A stretch of DNA of 22,449 bases from Oscillospiraceae bacterium (GTDB lineage Bacteria > Bacillota_A > Clostridia > Oscillospirales > Oscillospiraceae), in contig JAFYCC010000048.1 in assembly GCA_017539885.1 (NCBI GenBank), forward strand, positions 1 to 22,449. The letters run 5' to 3'. The position numbers and the translations under genes were made by a program. Position 1 is the first letter of the stretch. Each line of letters starts with the position of its first letter. Under the pieces are notes generated by a model. That model did no database searches and was not told where the DNA came from. It was given only the letters and a program-made list of their open reading frames with translations. Positions 7,344-15,579 of the stretch are shown in pieces.

Positions 7344-8789
7344 TCACCCTTTGGAAAGAATGATCTCAGGCGTCTCGTTTTTCCCGAGATAAAAGCTCTC
7401 GCTGGCATCCAGATACACGGTGCGGATATCCGTCAGCCTGTATACGTACTCTCCCGCGCCGATGGAGATCTTGGCGTTGAGCATCACGTTCATCAGGTCG
7501 CCCTTGGTGAAGCCGAAGGATTCTTTTTCGATATCGAAGCTTTCCGTGTCGCCGTAGACATGCAAGGGCGCGATATATATATCCGTCAGCGTGTAGGCCA
7601 CGATATCGTCGCAGTAATCGAACGTGACGGAAACGGTCAGATCGTCGAGCTTCTCGATGCCGGAGATCGCGTTCACCGGTCCGTGCCACTCCGGGTCCTC
7701 CGAGGCCCATTTGAGCACGAGCTCGTTTTCAACGGTTTCCAGCATGTTCGGTCTGCCGACGCCTTCGATCAGCCAGTACTGCTCGGCGTCGCCCTTGTAG
7801 GCGGCGTAGGTCTCCTCGTAAAAATCATCGATCGTCGGGAAATCCGTCAGCAGATCCCAGGTTTTCCCGCTGGAGCTGGTGAAGGATCCGTCGTCGTTGA
7901 GCGAGCCGAAAAGCCGCTCGCGCATCGCGCACATCACCTGCAGACCTTCAAACTCGCGGATCTCGTCGATCGTATACTTGGTGCCGAGCGTGATCGTGGA
8001 GCTGTAGGTGGAGATGATATAGTCCACCAGAGCGTAGGAGTCCTGTTTCCAGGCGGCCTCCACGGCAGTCCTGATCTCTTCGGCGCGCTCGGTGTCGTAT
8101 GACTGCAGATCCTGGTAAGCCTCCCGGTAGGCGGTGTTGTTCATCCAGCGGTCCTCGGGAACGCCCTGCTGCTTGAGTTCGTTGGCCGCCTTATCCAGCG
8201 CATCTTTAAAATCCTTGTCGTAGGTGCCGTTCCGGTAGGTGTCGTCATACAGGAACACGTATTTGGAATACATGTCCGCGTCGATACCGTTCCAGTATGA
8301 CGAAAGGCCGCGGATCGGCAGCGTCTTGAGCTGATAGGGACCCTCGTAATCGGTATCCAGCATGACATACAGCGAAAAAAGCAGATCGTCGGCATCCAAC
8401 GGCGTTCCGTCCGAGCAGACGAGATCGGACCGCAGCCGGATGAGGATGCTCGTGCTGCCGTCCTCGTTGTTCAGGCGGGTGATCTCCGCGGGCGCGGGAC
8501 GGCCGTCCCGGGTCATCAGGCTCAGCTGCGTGAGCGATACGACGGTCCTGTCCCCGTCCTTTTCCGCCCAAAACGGACAGAAGGTGCCGTCCAGATCCGT
8601 ATATGTCATATACAGCGGTTCCGCTTCCTGCTCCACAACGCCGGAAAAGGTCAGATCGGCTCCGGGAGCGGGCGATTCGGTAGGCGCGATCACGTCCAGC
8701 ACGTCGTCGGGGGTCACGGAACATCCGCTCAGCAGCGCCAGAGCAAGCAGCACCGCGAGCAGCATGGGAATACGGAGAATTCTTTTCAT
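7344..8789 (-). CDS. Lipoprotein related to family 5 extracellular solute-binding proteins, lacking the C-terminal lobe
   Basis: 481 aa from the ATG at 8789 (AAAGGAG 8 nt upstream). Signal peptide with lipobox LLSGC, lipidated Cys23. Residues 45-165 match the start of SBP_bac_5 (peptide/nickel-binding): LRSDLVCSDGTPLDADDLLFSL then LPIRGLSS. Residues 372-480 resume the family pattern (ISGIEKLDDLTVSVTF; IGAGEYVYRL; FYLGKNETPEIIL). Between them lies an unusually long insert (about 170-370). The protein stops where other members continue for roughly 200 residues, and no remnant follows before the hairpin. No permease or ATPase gene is nearby. Either a truncated gene or a specialised surface lipoprotein; peptide binding is doubtful. 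Confidence 0.8.
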   Translation of the reverse strand: MKRILRIPMLLAVLLALALLSGCSVTPDDVLDVIAPTESPAPGADLTFSGVVEQEAEPLYMTYTDLDGTFCPFWAEKDGDRTVVSLTQLSLMTRDGRPAPAEITRLNNEDGSTSILIRLRSDLVCSDGTPLDADDLLFSLYVMLDTDYEGPYQLKTLPIRGLSSYWNGIDADMYSKYVFLYDDTYRNGTYDKDFKDALDKAANELKQQGVPEDRWMNNTAYREAYQDLQSYDTERAEEIRTAVEAAWKQDSYALVDYIISTYSSTITLGTKYTIDEIREFEGLQVMCAMRERLFGSLNDDGSFTSSSGKTWDLLTDFPTIDDFYEETYAAYKGDAEQYWLIEGVGRPNMLETVENELVLKWASEDPEWHGPVNAISGIEKLDDLTVSVTFDYCDDIVAYTLTDIYIAPLHVYGDTESFDIEKESFGFTKGDLMNVMLNAKISIGAGEYVYRLTDIRTVYLDASESFYLGKNETPEIILSKG

Positions 8790-8814
8790 GGAATGATCTC
8801 CTTTCGATACAGTC

Positions 8815-8843
8815 AACGTAACACAAATCAATAAAAATGTCAA
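8815..8843 (-). promoter_or_regulatory. Promoter for the solute-binding-like lipoprotein
   Basis: TTGACA (8843-8838), 17 bp, TACGTT (8820-8815), 26 bp upstream of the start codon. The 170-bp gap up to 9015 also holds an inverted repeat CCGGATT / AATCCGG (8892-8911) around TCGTAT, a possible operator. Confidence 0.6.
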
Positions 8844-9015
8844 TTTGATTACAAAATAATTCTTGCTGTAATGGCCGACCGCAGGGATGAGCCGGATTTC
8901 GTATAATCCGGTACACTGCGCCTTAAACCATGATTATATCCTTTCCAGTGTTCGTCTGCCTCCGCAGCCGGCGTCTTTTATACTGGAAGCAGCTCGTCCC
9001 CGGGAGGCGCGTTGA

Positions 9016-9579
9016 TTGTCCGAGCAAGAATATGAACCGCGCATCGTATGGAGCCGCAGGCTGTTTTCTCTGCCGGAGGAGGACGAGTGCGAACGGCTGG
9101 AGGATGCGCTGCAGCGTCCCGGGGCCTCCTTCTGGGAGGACGCAGCATCGCTCCGCCGGTACATCGAACTGACCGGCCTTTCACAGTCTGCCTGCGCGAA
9201 AAAGTTCGGCCGTTCCCAGGCCGCGGTCGCCAACCGGCTGCGGCTGCTGAAGCTCCCTGCCCCGGTGATCGAAAAGCTCCGCGCCTCCGGTCTGTCGGAG
9301 CGGCATGCCCGGGCGCTGCTCCGTCTGTGCGATGAGTCGGCGCAGCTCGCGGCGGCGGAGACGATCCTCCGCGGGAAGCTGACGGTCGCCGAGACCGAAG
9401 ACTATGTGGAAAAATGCATGAGCTGCCGCAGCAGTCCCGACGCGCCGTTTGCTCCCCTTCTCGCGGAACTGGAAAAACTTCGCGCCGGGATGCCGGGGAT
9501 AGAGTTTTCCCTTGCGGAAACAGAGGAGGACATCCTGTTTTCCGTCCGGATACCCAAAAAATATGATAAAGAATTGTAG
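9016..9579 (+). CDS. ParB/Noc-like DNA-binding protein without the CTPase domain
   Basis: 187 aa, starting with TTG at 9016, chosen because GGGAGG lies 8 nt upstream. About 42-105 is the ParB/Spo0J/Noc helix-turn-helix region: YIELTGLSQSACAKKFGRSQ, AVANRLRLLKLP, LSERHARALLRL. These are the Spo0J-type motifs in their usual order. The N-terminal ParB CTPase domain with GERRxRA is absent; only about 40 charged residues precede the HTH, and there is no room upstream for a missing part. The C-terminal 60 residues are unlike anything I recognise. By family it would bind a specific DNA site, but without the CTPase domain it should not form a sliding clamp. No parA is nearby. Confidence 0.8.
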   Translation: MSEQEYEPRIVWSRRLFSLPEEDECERLEDALQRPGASFWEDAASLRRYIELTGLSQSACAKKFGRSQAAVANRLRLLKLPAPVIEKLRASGLSERHARALLRLCDESAQLAAAETILRGKLTVAETEDYVEKCMSCRSSPDAPFAPLLAELEKLRAGMPGIEFSLAETEEDILFSVRIPKKYDKEL

Positions 9580-9586
9580 ATTTTGC

Positions 9587-9615
9587 TTTACAAACCCGGA
9601 ACGGCGTGCTATCAT
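9587..9615 (+). promoter_or_regulatory. Promoter for rpsO
   Basis: TTTACA (9587-9592), 17 bp, TATCAT (9610-9615), starting 7 bp past the ParB-like stop. The leader of about 90 nt is GC-rich and could fold; S15 self-regulation through its leader is known in other bacteria but not shown here. Confidence 0.75.
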
Positions 9616-9710
9616 ATACGAGCGTTTGACCGCCGAGCCCAGTTATTGGCCGCCTTTCAGCCGTGACCTGGCCCGGACGGAATGCAAAAAACATGAAAGG
9701 AAACGACAGC

Positions 9711-9977
9711 ATGATCACCAAAGAACAGAAAACCGTTGTCATCGAGGACAACAAGACCCACGAGAATGACACTGGCTCTCCCGAAGTCCAGATCGCCATC
9801 CTCACCGAGCGCATCCGTCAGCTGACGGAGCACCTCAAGAAGCATCCCAACGACGACCACAGCCGTCTGGGCATGTACAAGATGGTCGGCAAGCGCCGCC
9901 GTCTGCTCGATTATCTGTCTCGCAAGGATATCGAGCGTTACCGCGCGATCATTGCGAAGCTTGGCATCCGCAAGTAA
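9711..9977 (+). CDS. rpsO: 30S ribosomal protein S15
   Basis: 88 aa, the usual family length, beginning MITKEQK with AAAGGA 9 nt upstream. An in-frame upstream ATG at 9663 would add 16 residues that S15 does not have. It shows the S15 motifs [29 protein letters not shown] and [13 protein letters not shown]15 binds 16S rRNA early in assembly of the small-subunit platform. It is followed by an intrinsic terminator and then pnp, the conserved rpsO-pnp order. Confidence 0.98.
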   Translation: MITKEQKTVVIEDNKTHENDTGSPEVQIAILTERIRQLTEHLKKHPNDDHSRLGMYKMVGKRRRLLDYLSRKDIERYRAIIAKLGIRK

Positions 9978-10011
9978 GCCGGATCGCCGCCGCCGAGGGA
10001 TATGAAGGTTT

Positions 10012-10047
10012 AACGGAGGGACAAATGAATATGTCCCTCCGTTTTTT
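10012..10047 (+). terminator. Terminator after rpsO
   Basis: Stem AACGGAGGGACA / TGTCCCTCCGTT with an 8-nt loop, ending in six T. It lies between rpsO and pnp and may allow partial readthrough, since I see no clear promoter for pnp in 10048-10109. Confidence 0.9.
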
Positions 10048-10109
10048 ACTGTTATTTTTCAAGTTGTCGGACAAAGTCTGATCGCAGTGTGTAAAGGAGA
10101 AACGAAAGA

Positions 10110-12239
10110 ATGATCATCAAACACAAGGAATTCCCCAATTTCAAGCGGTATGAAATGGATTACTGCGGCCGTCCCTTCTTTATGGAGGTCGGCAAAATGG
10201 CCGAGCTGTGCAACGCCGCCGTGCTCGTGGGCTACGGAGAAACCCGCGTGCTGGTCACCGCCACGGCTTCCGCCCGCCCCAAGGACGGGATCGATTACTT
10301 CCCTCTCGCCGTCGATTTCAATGAAAAGCTCTATGCCGTGGGCCGTATCCCCGGCAGCTTCAACCGCCGCGAGGGACGCCCCTCTCTCAACGCCGTGCTG
10401 GCCAGCCGTCTGATCGACCGACCCATGCGCCCGCTGTTCCCCTCCGATCTGCGCAACGACGTGGTCATCGCCTGCGAAGTGCTGGCGGTGGACCGCGACT
10501 GCTCCCCGGAGATCACGGCCATGATCGGCGCCGCCGCCGCGGTGGCGATCTCCGATATCCCCTTCAACGGCCCCATCGCCGGCATCGTCCTCGGCTGGGA
10601 CGGTGAGAAGTATCTGTTCAACCCCACTGCCGCCGAGAAGGCGACCAACCGCATGACCACCACGATCGCCGCCTCTCACGAAAAGATCATCATGATCGAA
10701 TCCGAGGCCGATCAGGTCCCCGAGGACGTGATGTACGAGGGCATCGTGCAGGCCCATGAGAAAGTCCAGCCCATGCTCGACCTCATCGACCGCATGGTCG
10801 CCGAAATCGGCAAGCCCAAGTTCTCCTATGAGCACGCCGCCTTTGACGACGAGCTGTTCGAGCTGCTGGTCGAAAACGAATTCGCCGGCATGGAGTACTG
10901 CATGGACACCGACGACAAGAACGTCCGCGAGGCCCGCGTCAACGAGTGGATCACCGCCATGCAGGAAAAATATGAAGCCGATCACCCCGACATGATGCAG
11001 TATATGGACGAGATCCTCTACAAGCTGCAGAAGAAGGTCGTGAAGAAATGGCTGCTCGCGGGCAAGCGTGTGGACGGCCGCGCCATGAACGAGATCCGTC
11101 CGCTCGGCACCGAGGTCGCCGTGCTGCCCCAGGTCCACGGCTCCGCGCTGTTCACCCGCGGTCAGACGCAGGTCCTGTCCATCGCCACGCTGAACACCCT
11201 CTCCGCCGCCCAGAAGCTGGACACGATCTGGGAGGAGACCGAGAAGCGCTTTATGCATCACTACAACATGCCCTCCTACTCCGTGGGCGAGGCCCGTGCC
11301 GCCCGCAGCGTCGGTCGGCGCGAGTACGGCCACGGCGCTCTTGTGGAGAAGGCGCTGCAGTGCGTGATCCCCGAGGTGGAGGAATTCCCCTATACGATCC
11401 GTGTCGTCAGCGAGGTGCTCTCCTCCAACGGCTCCACCTCCCAGGGCTCCGTCTGCGGCACCACCATGGCCCTCATGGACGCCGGCGTGCCCATCAAGGC
11501 GCCGGTGGCTGGCATCAGTTGCGGTCTGATCCAGGACGGCGACGATTTCACCACCTTCATCGACATCCAGGGCGTCGAGGACTTCCACGGCGAGATGGAC
11601 TTCAAGGTCGCCGGCACGAAGAAGGGCATCACCGCCATCCAGATGGACCTCAAGAACGACGGCCTCAAGCACGAGATCGTCAAGGAAGCCTTCCAGATCA
11701 CCCGCGAAGCCAGATGGCAGATCCTCGACGAGATCATGCTGCCCTGCATTTCCGAGCCGCGCGCCGAGCTTGCTGAGACCGCTCCGAAGATGATCCAGAT
11801 GAAGATCAACCCCGACAAGATCCGCGAAGTCATCGGCTCCGGCGGCAAGGTCATCCAGAAGATCACGGCCGACACCGGCTGCAAGATCGACATCGAGGAC
11901 GACGGCAGCATCTTCATTGCCAGCGAGAGCATCGAGGCCTGCCGCGCCGCAAAGCAGACCATCGACAACATCGTGTTCGAGCCCGAGGTAGGCGCACTGT
12001 ACTACGGCAAGGTCGTGCGCATCATTCCCATCGGCGCCTTCATCGAGCTCGTGCCCGGCAAGGACGGCATGTGCCACATCAAGGATCTTGAGTTCAAGCG
12101 CACCGAGAAGGTCGAGGACGTTCTCAATATCGGCGACATGACCTGGGTCAAGGTCACCGAGATCGACGAGCGCGGCCGCGTGAACCTCTCCCGCAAGGAA
12201 GCGCTGCGTGAGCGCGAGCGCATGGGCTTCAAAGACTGA
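10110..12239 (+). CDS. pnp: Polyribonucleotide nucleotidyltransferase (PNPase)
   Basis: 709 aa, normal length, with AAGGAG 10 nt before the ATG. It degrades RNA 3' to 5' using phosphate, as a trimer in the cytoplasm. Two RNase-PH-like halves are visible: the first carries FNRREGRPSLNAVLASRLIDRPMRP-type residues near 85-115; the second carries the catalytic set D491, D497 and K499 in EDFHGEMDFK. A KH domain follows (about 555-615, GSGG loop in IREVIGSGGKVIQ), then an S1 domain (about 625-700, GKVVRIIPIGAFIEL). All key residues are intact. It ends in a strong hairpin. Confidence 0.98.
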   Translation: MIIKHKEFPNFKRYEMDYCGRPFFMEVGKMAELCNAAVLVGYGETRVLVTATASARPKDGIDYFPLAVDFNEKLYAVGRIPGSFNRREGRPSLNAVLASRLIDRPMRPLFPSDLRNDVVIACEVLAVDRDCSPEITAMIGAAAAVAISDIPFNGPIAGIVLGWDGEKYLFNPTAAEKATNRMTTTIAASHEKIIMIESEADQVPEDVMYEGIVQAHEKVQPMLDLIDRMVAEIGKPKFSYEHAAFDDELFELLVENEFAGMEYCMDTDDKNVREARVNEWITAMQEKYEADHPDMMQYMDEILYKLQKKVVKKWLLAGKRVDGRAMNEIRPLGTEVAVLPQVHGSALFTRGQTQVLSIATLNTLSAAQKLDTIWEETEKRFMHHYNMPSYSVGEARAARSVGRREYGHGALVEKALQCVIPEVEEFPYTIRVVSEVLSSNGSTSQGSVCGTTMALMDAGVPIKAPVAGISCGLIQDGDDFTTFIDIQGVEDFHGEMDFKVAGTKKGITAIQMDLKNDGLKHEIVKEAFQITREARWQILDEIMLPCISEPRAELAETAPKMIQMKINPDKIREVIGSGGKVIQKITADTGCKIDIEDDGSIFIASESIEACRAAKQTIDNIVFEPEVGALYYGKVVRIIPIGAFIELVPGKDGMCHIKDLEFKRTEKVEDVLNIGDMTWVKVTEIDERGRVNLSRKEALRERERMGFKD

Positions 12240-12258
12240 ACCAATCTGAAAAGAAACG

Positions 12259-12288
12259 ACCGGCAGGGATGATTCCCTGCCGGTTTCT
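12259..12288 (+). terminator. Terminator after pnp
   Basis: Stem ACCGGCAGGGA / TCCCTGCCGGT with a 4-nt loop, then TTCTTC. It lies 20 nt past the pnp stop. The rest of the gap to 12405 shows only an imperfect hairpin (12378-12401, CCGG arms) just after the histidine kinase stop. Confidence 0.85.
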
Positions 12289-12405
12289 TCGTCTCTGTTA
12301 AGCTCAGCCGCGTAAAAAAGGCGGGACGCGGCCGTCTGTCGAGCACACTGCGCGTTGATCACTGAAGCGGTCTGAACCCGGTGGAAATCGCTTCCCGCCG
12401 GATTA

Positions 12406-13680
12406 TCAGTCGGTCAGTTCGAAGCGCACGGTGAAAGCCGTTCCGTTTTCAGCGTCGCTCTCGACATCGATCGCCGCGCCGACAAGTTCCGACTCCTGCT
12501 TGATAATCGGCAGGCCTAGGCCGAAGCCGCTCTTCTCCGAGCGGGCCTTGTCGCCGCGATAGAAACGTTCGAATATATGCGCCTTGTCCTCCTGCTCGAT
12601 AACGCTGCCGTAATTGTGCACGGTGAGCACGGCCTTCTTTTTCACGGTCGCAAGCGAGAGCAGAACGCGGCCGCCGTCCGGCTCATATTTCAGCGCGTTT
12701 TCCAGCAGCCCGCTGCAGATCTTTTCCGCGTATTCCTGCGTTGCGCGCACCACAACGTCTTCCGCGATCTCGGTATCCAGCGTAATGCCGCGCTCATAGG
12801 CCAGCGACTCGAGCTGAAGCGCGGCTTTTTCCGCCGCGGAGCTGAGATTCACCGGCTGGAGTTCGACGTTCTTTCCTACCGACTCCAGCGAGGACAGCGT
12901 CAGCATTTCCCCGACGAGAGCCATCATGCGCTTGGCCGCCTCGTCCGTGCTGTCGAGCCACTGTGCCCGCTCCGCCGGATCAAGTTCGGGGTTTTCCCGC
13001 AGGATGCTGTTATTGGCCAGCACGACCGTGATGGGTGTCTTGAGATCATGAGAAATGTCCGCCACGAACTGCCGTTCCATCTCCACCGCGTCTTCCATCG
13101 GTTTTGCCGCGATTCTGGAGAGGCGACGGCTGATGAAGAAGATCAGGACCATCGCCGCAACATAAGCGGCCAGCAGCATGGCTCCGTTTCGCAGGACCTT
13201 AGCGCCGAGATAGCTCCTGTCAGCGAGCGCGATCTTGCAGCCGTTCCCGTCTGTCTCGCGGTAAAAATACAGTCCATAGGCGTTGAGCATCCCGAAATCT
13301 CTTTCCTGCGCGGCAATCTCGCGTACGGCCGCGGAAACCGTCTCCGAGTCATGTGCGATGTCTCTTGACAGGACAGCGATCTCATCCGTTTTCAGGTTGA
13401 AGTAGACCGAGATAATGCCCTCTCTTTGCCCGCGCGGCAGCGGTTCTCCCGTGAATTCACGCGGCTGCTGCGGTTTCTCCGGCGGGATTTCATTCCCGAT
13501 GGTATGAAAACGTTCACCCGGCCCGTCCCACGGCTCAACGAGCATCTGCATCGTGCTTTTCAGCTCTGCGTAACTGCTCCTATACAAGAATATCCACTGC
13601 GCGATCAGCGCGATGAGCAGCGCCACGCCTACCAGGAGCATATTCAGCGTTACAAAGCGTCTGCGGTATCCTTTGAGCAC
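12406..13680 (-). CDS. Sensor histidine kinase
   Basis: 424 aa from a GTG start at 13680 that shares one base with the TAG of the response regulator gene; GGAGGT lies 9 nt upstream. Membrane segments at about 10-33 and 165-184 flank an extracellular region of about 130 residues with no recognised domain. HisKA follows with the H-box FVADISHDLKTP (phosphorylated His211). The HATPase part has the N-box GLLENALKY (Asn328), IFERFYRGD and the glycine motif GFGLGLPI (385-391). It would phosphorylate the regulator encoded just upstream. The stimulus is unknown, and no transporter or target gene is adjacent. Confidence 0.95.
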   Translation of the reverse strand: MLKGYRRRFVTLNMLLVGVALLIALIAQWIFLYRSSYAELKSTMQMLVEPWDGPGERFHTIGNEIPPEKPQQPREFTGEPLPRGQREGIISVYFNLKTDEIAVLSRDIAHDSETVSAAVREIAAQERDFGMLNAYGLYFYRETDGNGCKIALADRSYLGAKVLRNGAMLLAAYVAAMVLIFFISRRLSRIAAKPMEDAVEMERQFVADISHDLKTPITVVLANNSILRENPELDPAERAQWLDSTDEAAKRMMALVGEMLTLSSLESVGKNVELQPVNLSSAAEKAALQLESLAYERGITLDTEIAEDVVVRATQEYAEKICSGLLENALKYEPDGGRVLLSLATVKKKAVLTVHNYGSVIEQEDKAHIFERFYRGDKARSEKSGFGLGLPIIKQESELVGAAIDVESDAENGTAFTVRFELTD

Positions 13681-14354
13681 TAGGCTTCCACCTCCAGCCT
13701 GTAGCCGATACGCTGCAGGTTTTTGATCGATACCTTGGATTTGAGATATTTCAGCTTCTTGCGCAGGAAGGAGATATAGACCTCCACGTTGTTGTCCGTC
13801 GCTTCGGACTCGACACCCCAGACGCGCATGATGAGCTGATCTTTTGTGATGATCTGCGTCGGGTTATACAGGAACAGGCGCAGGACCTCGTATTCCTTTC
13901 GGCTGAGCTGCACGGACTCTCCGCCGCAGCTGAGCAGCGCCGATTTGACGTTCAGGCTCAGATCCTTCCATTCGACGGTCTCAACGACGACCTCTCCGGT
14001 GCGCCGTGTGAGCGCGCCGACGCGCGCGAGCAGTTCCTCCGTGTCAAATGGTTTGGTCATGTAGTCATCCGCGCCGCCATTGAGTCCCGTGACTTTGTCC
14101 TGTACGGCGGAACGTGCAGTAAGCATGAGCGTAGGCGTATGAACGCCGTCCCTGCGCAGGATGCGCAGGACTTCAAATCCGTCCATTTTTGGCAGCATGA
14201 CGTCCAGGATGATGAGATTGTAGTCCATTTCCTTGGCATATTCCACCGCCGAGACGCCGTCATACACCGCATCGACGAGGTAGCCCTTGCGTTCCAGGAT
14301 CTTCTTGATCGCGTTGGACAGCGCCTTTTCATCCTCCACAAGCAGTATGTTCAT
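13680..14354 (-). CDS. OmpR/PhoB-family response regulator
   Basis: 224 aa, with GGAGGT 7 nt before the ATG. Receiver domain 1-115: acidic pair in VEDE, phospho-acceptor Asp51 (LIILDVMLPKMDG), Thr79 and Lys101 (MTKPF). The winged-helix output domain (about 130-224) ends VSIKNLQRIGYRLEVEA, typical of OmpR-type transcription activators. It is co-transcribed with the histidine kinase. Upstream, CTTAAA/CTTAAG elements (around 14423 and 14444) about one helical double-turn apart might be self-binding sites, but this is speculative. A TACAAT-like box sits near 14380 without a clear -35. Confidence 0.96.
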   Translation of the reverse strand: MNILLVEDEKALSNAIKKILERKGYLVDAVYDGVSAVEYAKEMDYNLIILDVMLPKMDGFEVLRILRRDGVHTPTLMLTARSAVQDKVTGLNGGADDYMTKPFDTEELLARVGALTRRTGEVVVETVEWKDLSLNVKSALLSCGGESVQLSRKEYEVLRLFLYNPTQIITKDQLIMRVWGVESEATDNNVEVYISFLRKKLKYLKSKVSIKNLQRIGYRLEVEA

Positions 14355-14540
14355 AAATTAGACCTCCGCATGCACTTATTGTATCATACATATCAATAAT
14401 AAAGCGGAAGTCTGAAAAGATTCTTAAAAATATTTTTCCAGAACTTAAGGTGTCTTTCAGAACGCCCTGTATACTGAGAAGCAGAAACAGGGCGCCGCCC
14501 TTTTATCATACACGATACTCCTCCTTCATTTTTTCTCTCC

Positions 14541-14578
14541 AAATCGAAAGGCTCCCGCCACGGCGGGAGCCTTTCGAT
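14541..14578 (-). terminator. Long perfect hairpin ending the tldD-tldE-lipoprotein operon
   Basis: An 18-bp perfect inverted repeat (AATCGAAAGGCTCCCGCC and its complement) with a 2-nt centre, 6 nt past the lipoprotein stop. The T-tract is short, but the position fits a terminator. Confidence 0.8.
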
Positions 14579-14584
14579 TATCTC

Positions 14585-15577
14585 TCATTCGATTTCAGGG
14601 AGCAGCGCCTGTTTGATACTATCAAACAGTTCTCTCTGTTTCTGGCGCGAGATCTGATCCGTCACGCGGATGACGAGGCTTCCGAGCACCCCGTATATCC
14701 CGATCTGGCTCTTGAAGCGATCGAGATATGGCAGCCGCTTCTCTGCCTCCTCCTGTGTGGCATAGATCTCCACAGAACCGCCGCCCTGCGTACCGACGTC
14801 CACAGGATCATTGCGGTCGGAACCGGGATTGAGACGGAAGCTCCACACGCTGATGCGTGAGTCGCGGAAGAAAACGCAGCCGATGTATCCGCCGTCCTTT
14901 CCGAGATTGCCGTTAGGATCGTGGTCCTCGGTGACGGCGTTCGCCGCAGCGATCGTACCGACGGTCAGCAGCCGCTCGGTCACATATTCGTCCGATGGCG
15001 CAATGACCGGGCGGATGCGTTCCACGCTCGCCGCATAGGGCTCGAGCGCGGCATCGACGGCGGCAAGCTGTGCGGAATAATCCGGAACATCCATAAGCGC
15101 AGGCTTCTCGCATTTCCGCAGCTGCTGTGCGCTCTGCGCCGCCTGCGCGGCAAGTGCCTGAGCGCTCTCCGTTGAGAGGGAGTCGTCCGCCGCGAAGGTC
15201 TCCACGGTCACTTCAAGCGGCACGGGATCCTCCACGCGCGCCTCGCGTGCAGAGGCAAGCGCCTCCTGCAGCGCCGTCAGCGTCTCCGGATCATACGGGA
15301 TCGGCTCTTCGTCTATGCGGGCCTGAACGGCGTCGAGCGCCTCGTCAAAGGCTGCGTTGACCTCGAGGACCTCCCCGATCCTGCCGTTGACCTCTTCGAT
15401 CTCGGTTTTATAGGCATCCGCAGCCTCGTTATAGTCCCTGACTGCGGACTTCGCGCTCTCCACGGCTTCGAGCCGGAGCGCTTCCAGCGCAGCCGCCTCT
15501 TTTTCAGCCCTGCTCGTGCATCCCGCCATTGGCAGGACGGTCAGCAGCGCGAGCAGCAGACACAGTACCCGTTTCAT
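14585..15577 (-). CDS. Lipoprotein of unknown function
   Basis: 330 aa. Signal peptide MKRVLCLLLALLTVLPMAGC, with the lipobox giving Cys20. About 22-190 is Ala/Glu-rich and helical, probably coiled coil. The C-terminal part (about 200-330) is a compact domain with GCVFFRDSRISVWSF, VEIYATQEEAEKRLPYLDRF and GSLVIRVTDQIS, which I do not recognise. The ATG follows the tldE stop by 2 nt with GAGGA upstream, so it is the third gene of the operon. It would sit on the outer face of the membrane. Confidence 0.85.
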   Translation of the reverse strand: MKRVLCLLLALLTVLPMAGCTSRAEKEAAALEALRLEAVESAKSAVRDYNEAADAYKTEIEEVNGRIGEVLEVNAAFDEALDAVQARIDEEPIPYDPETLTALQEALASAREARVEDPVPLEVTVETFAADDSLSTESAQALAAQAAQSAQQLRKCEKPALMDVPDYSAQLAAVDAALEPYAASVERIRPVIAPSDEYVTERLLTVGTIAAANAVTEDHDPNGNLGKDGGYIGCVFFRDSRISVWSFRLNPGSDRNDPVDVGTQGGGSVEIYATQEEAEKRLPYLDRFKSQIGIYGVLGSLVIRVTDQISRQKQRELFDSIKQALLPEIE

Positions 15578-15579
15578 TG

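Noticed and set aside
10059..12362. 767-codon minus-strand frame over pnp
   Set aside because: Exact antisense of a fully intact pnp; composition is that of a mirror frame.
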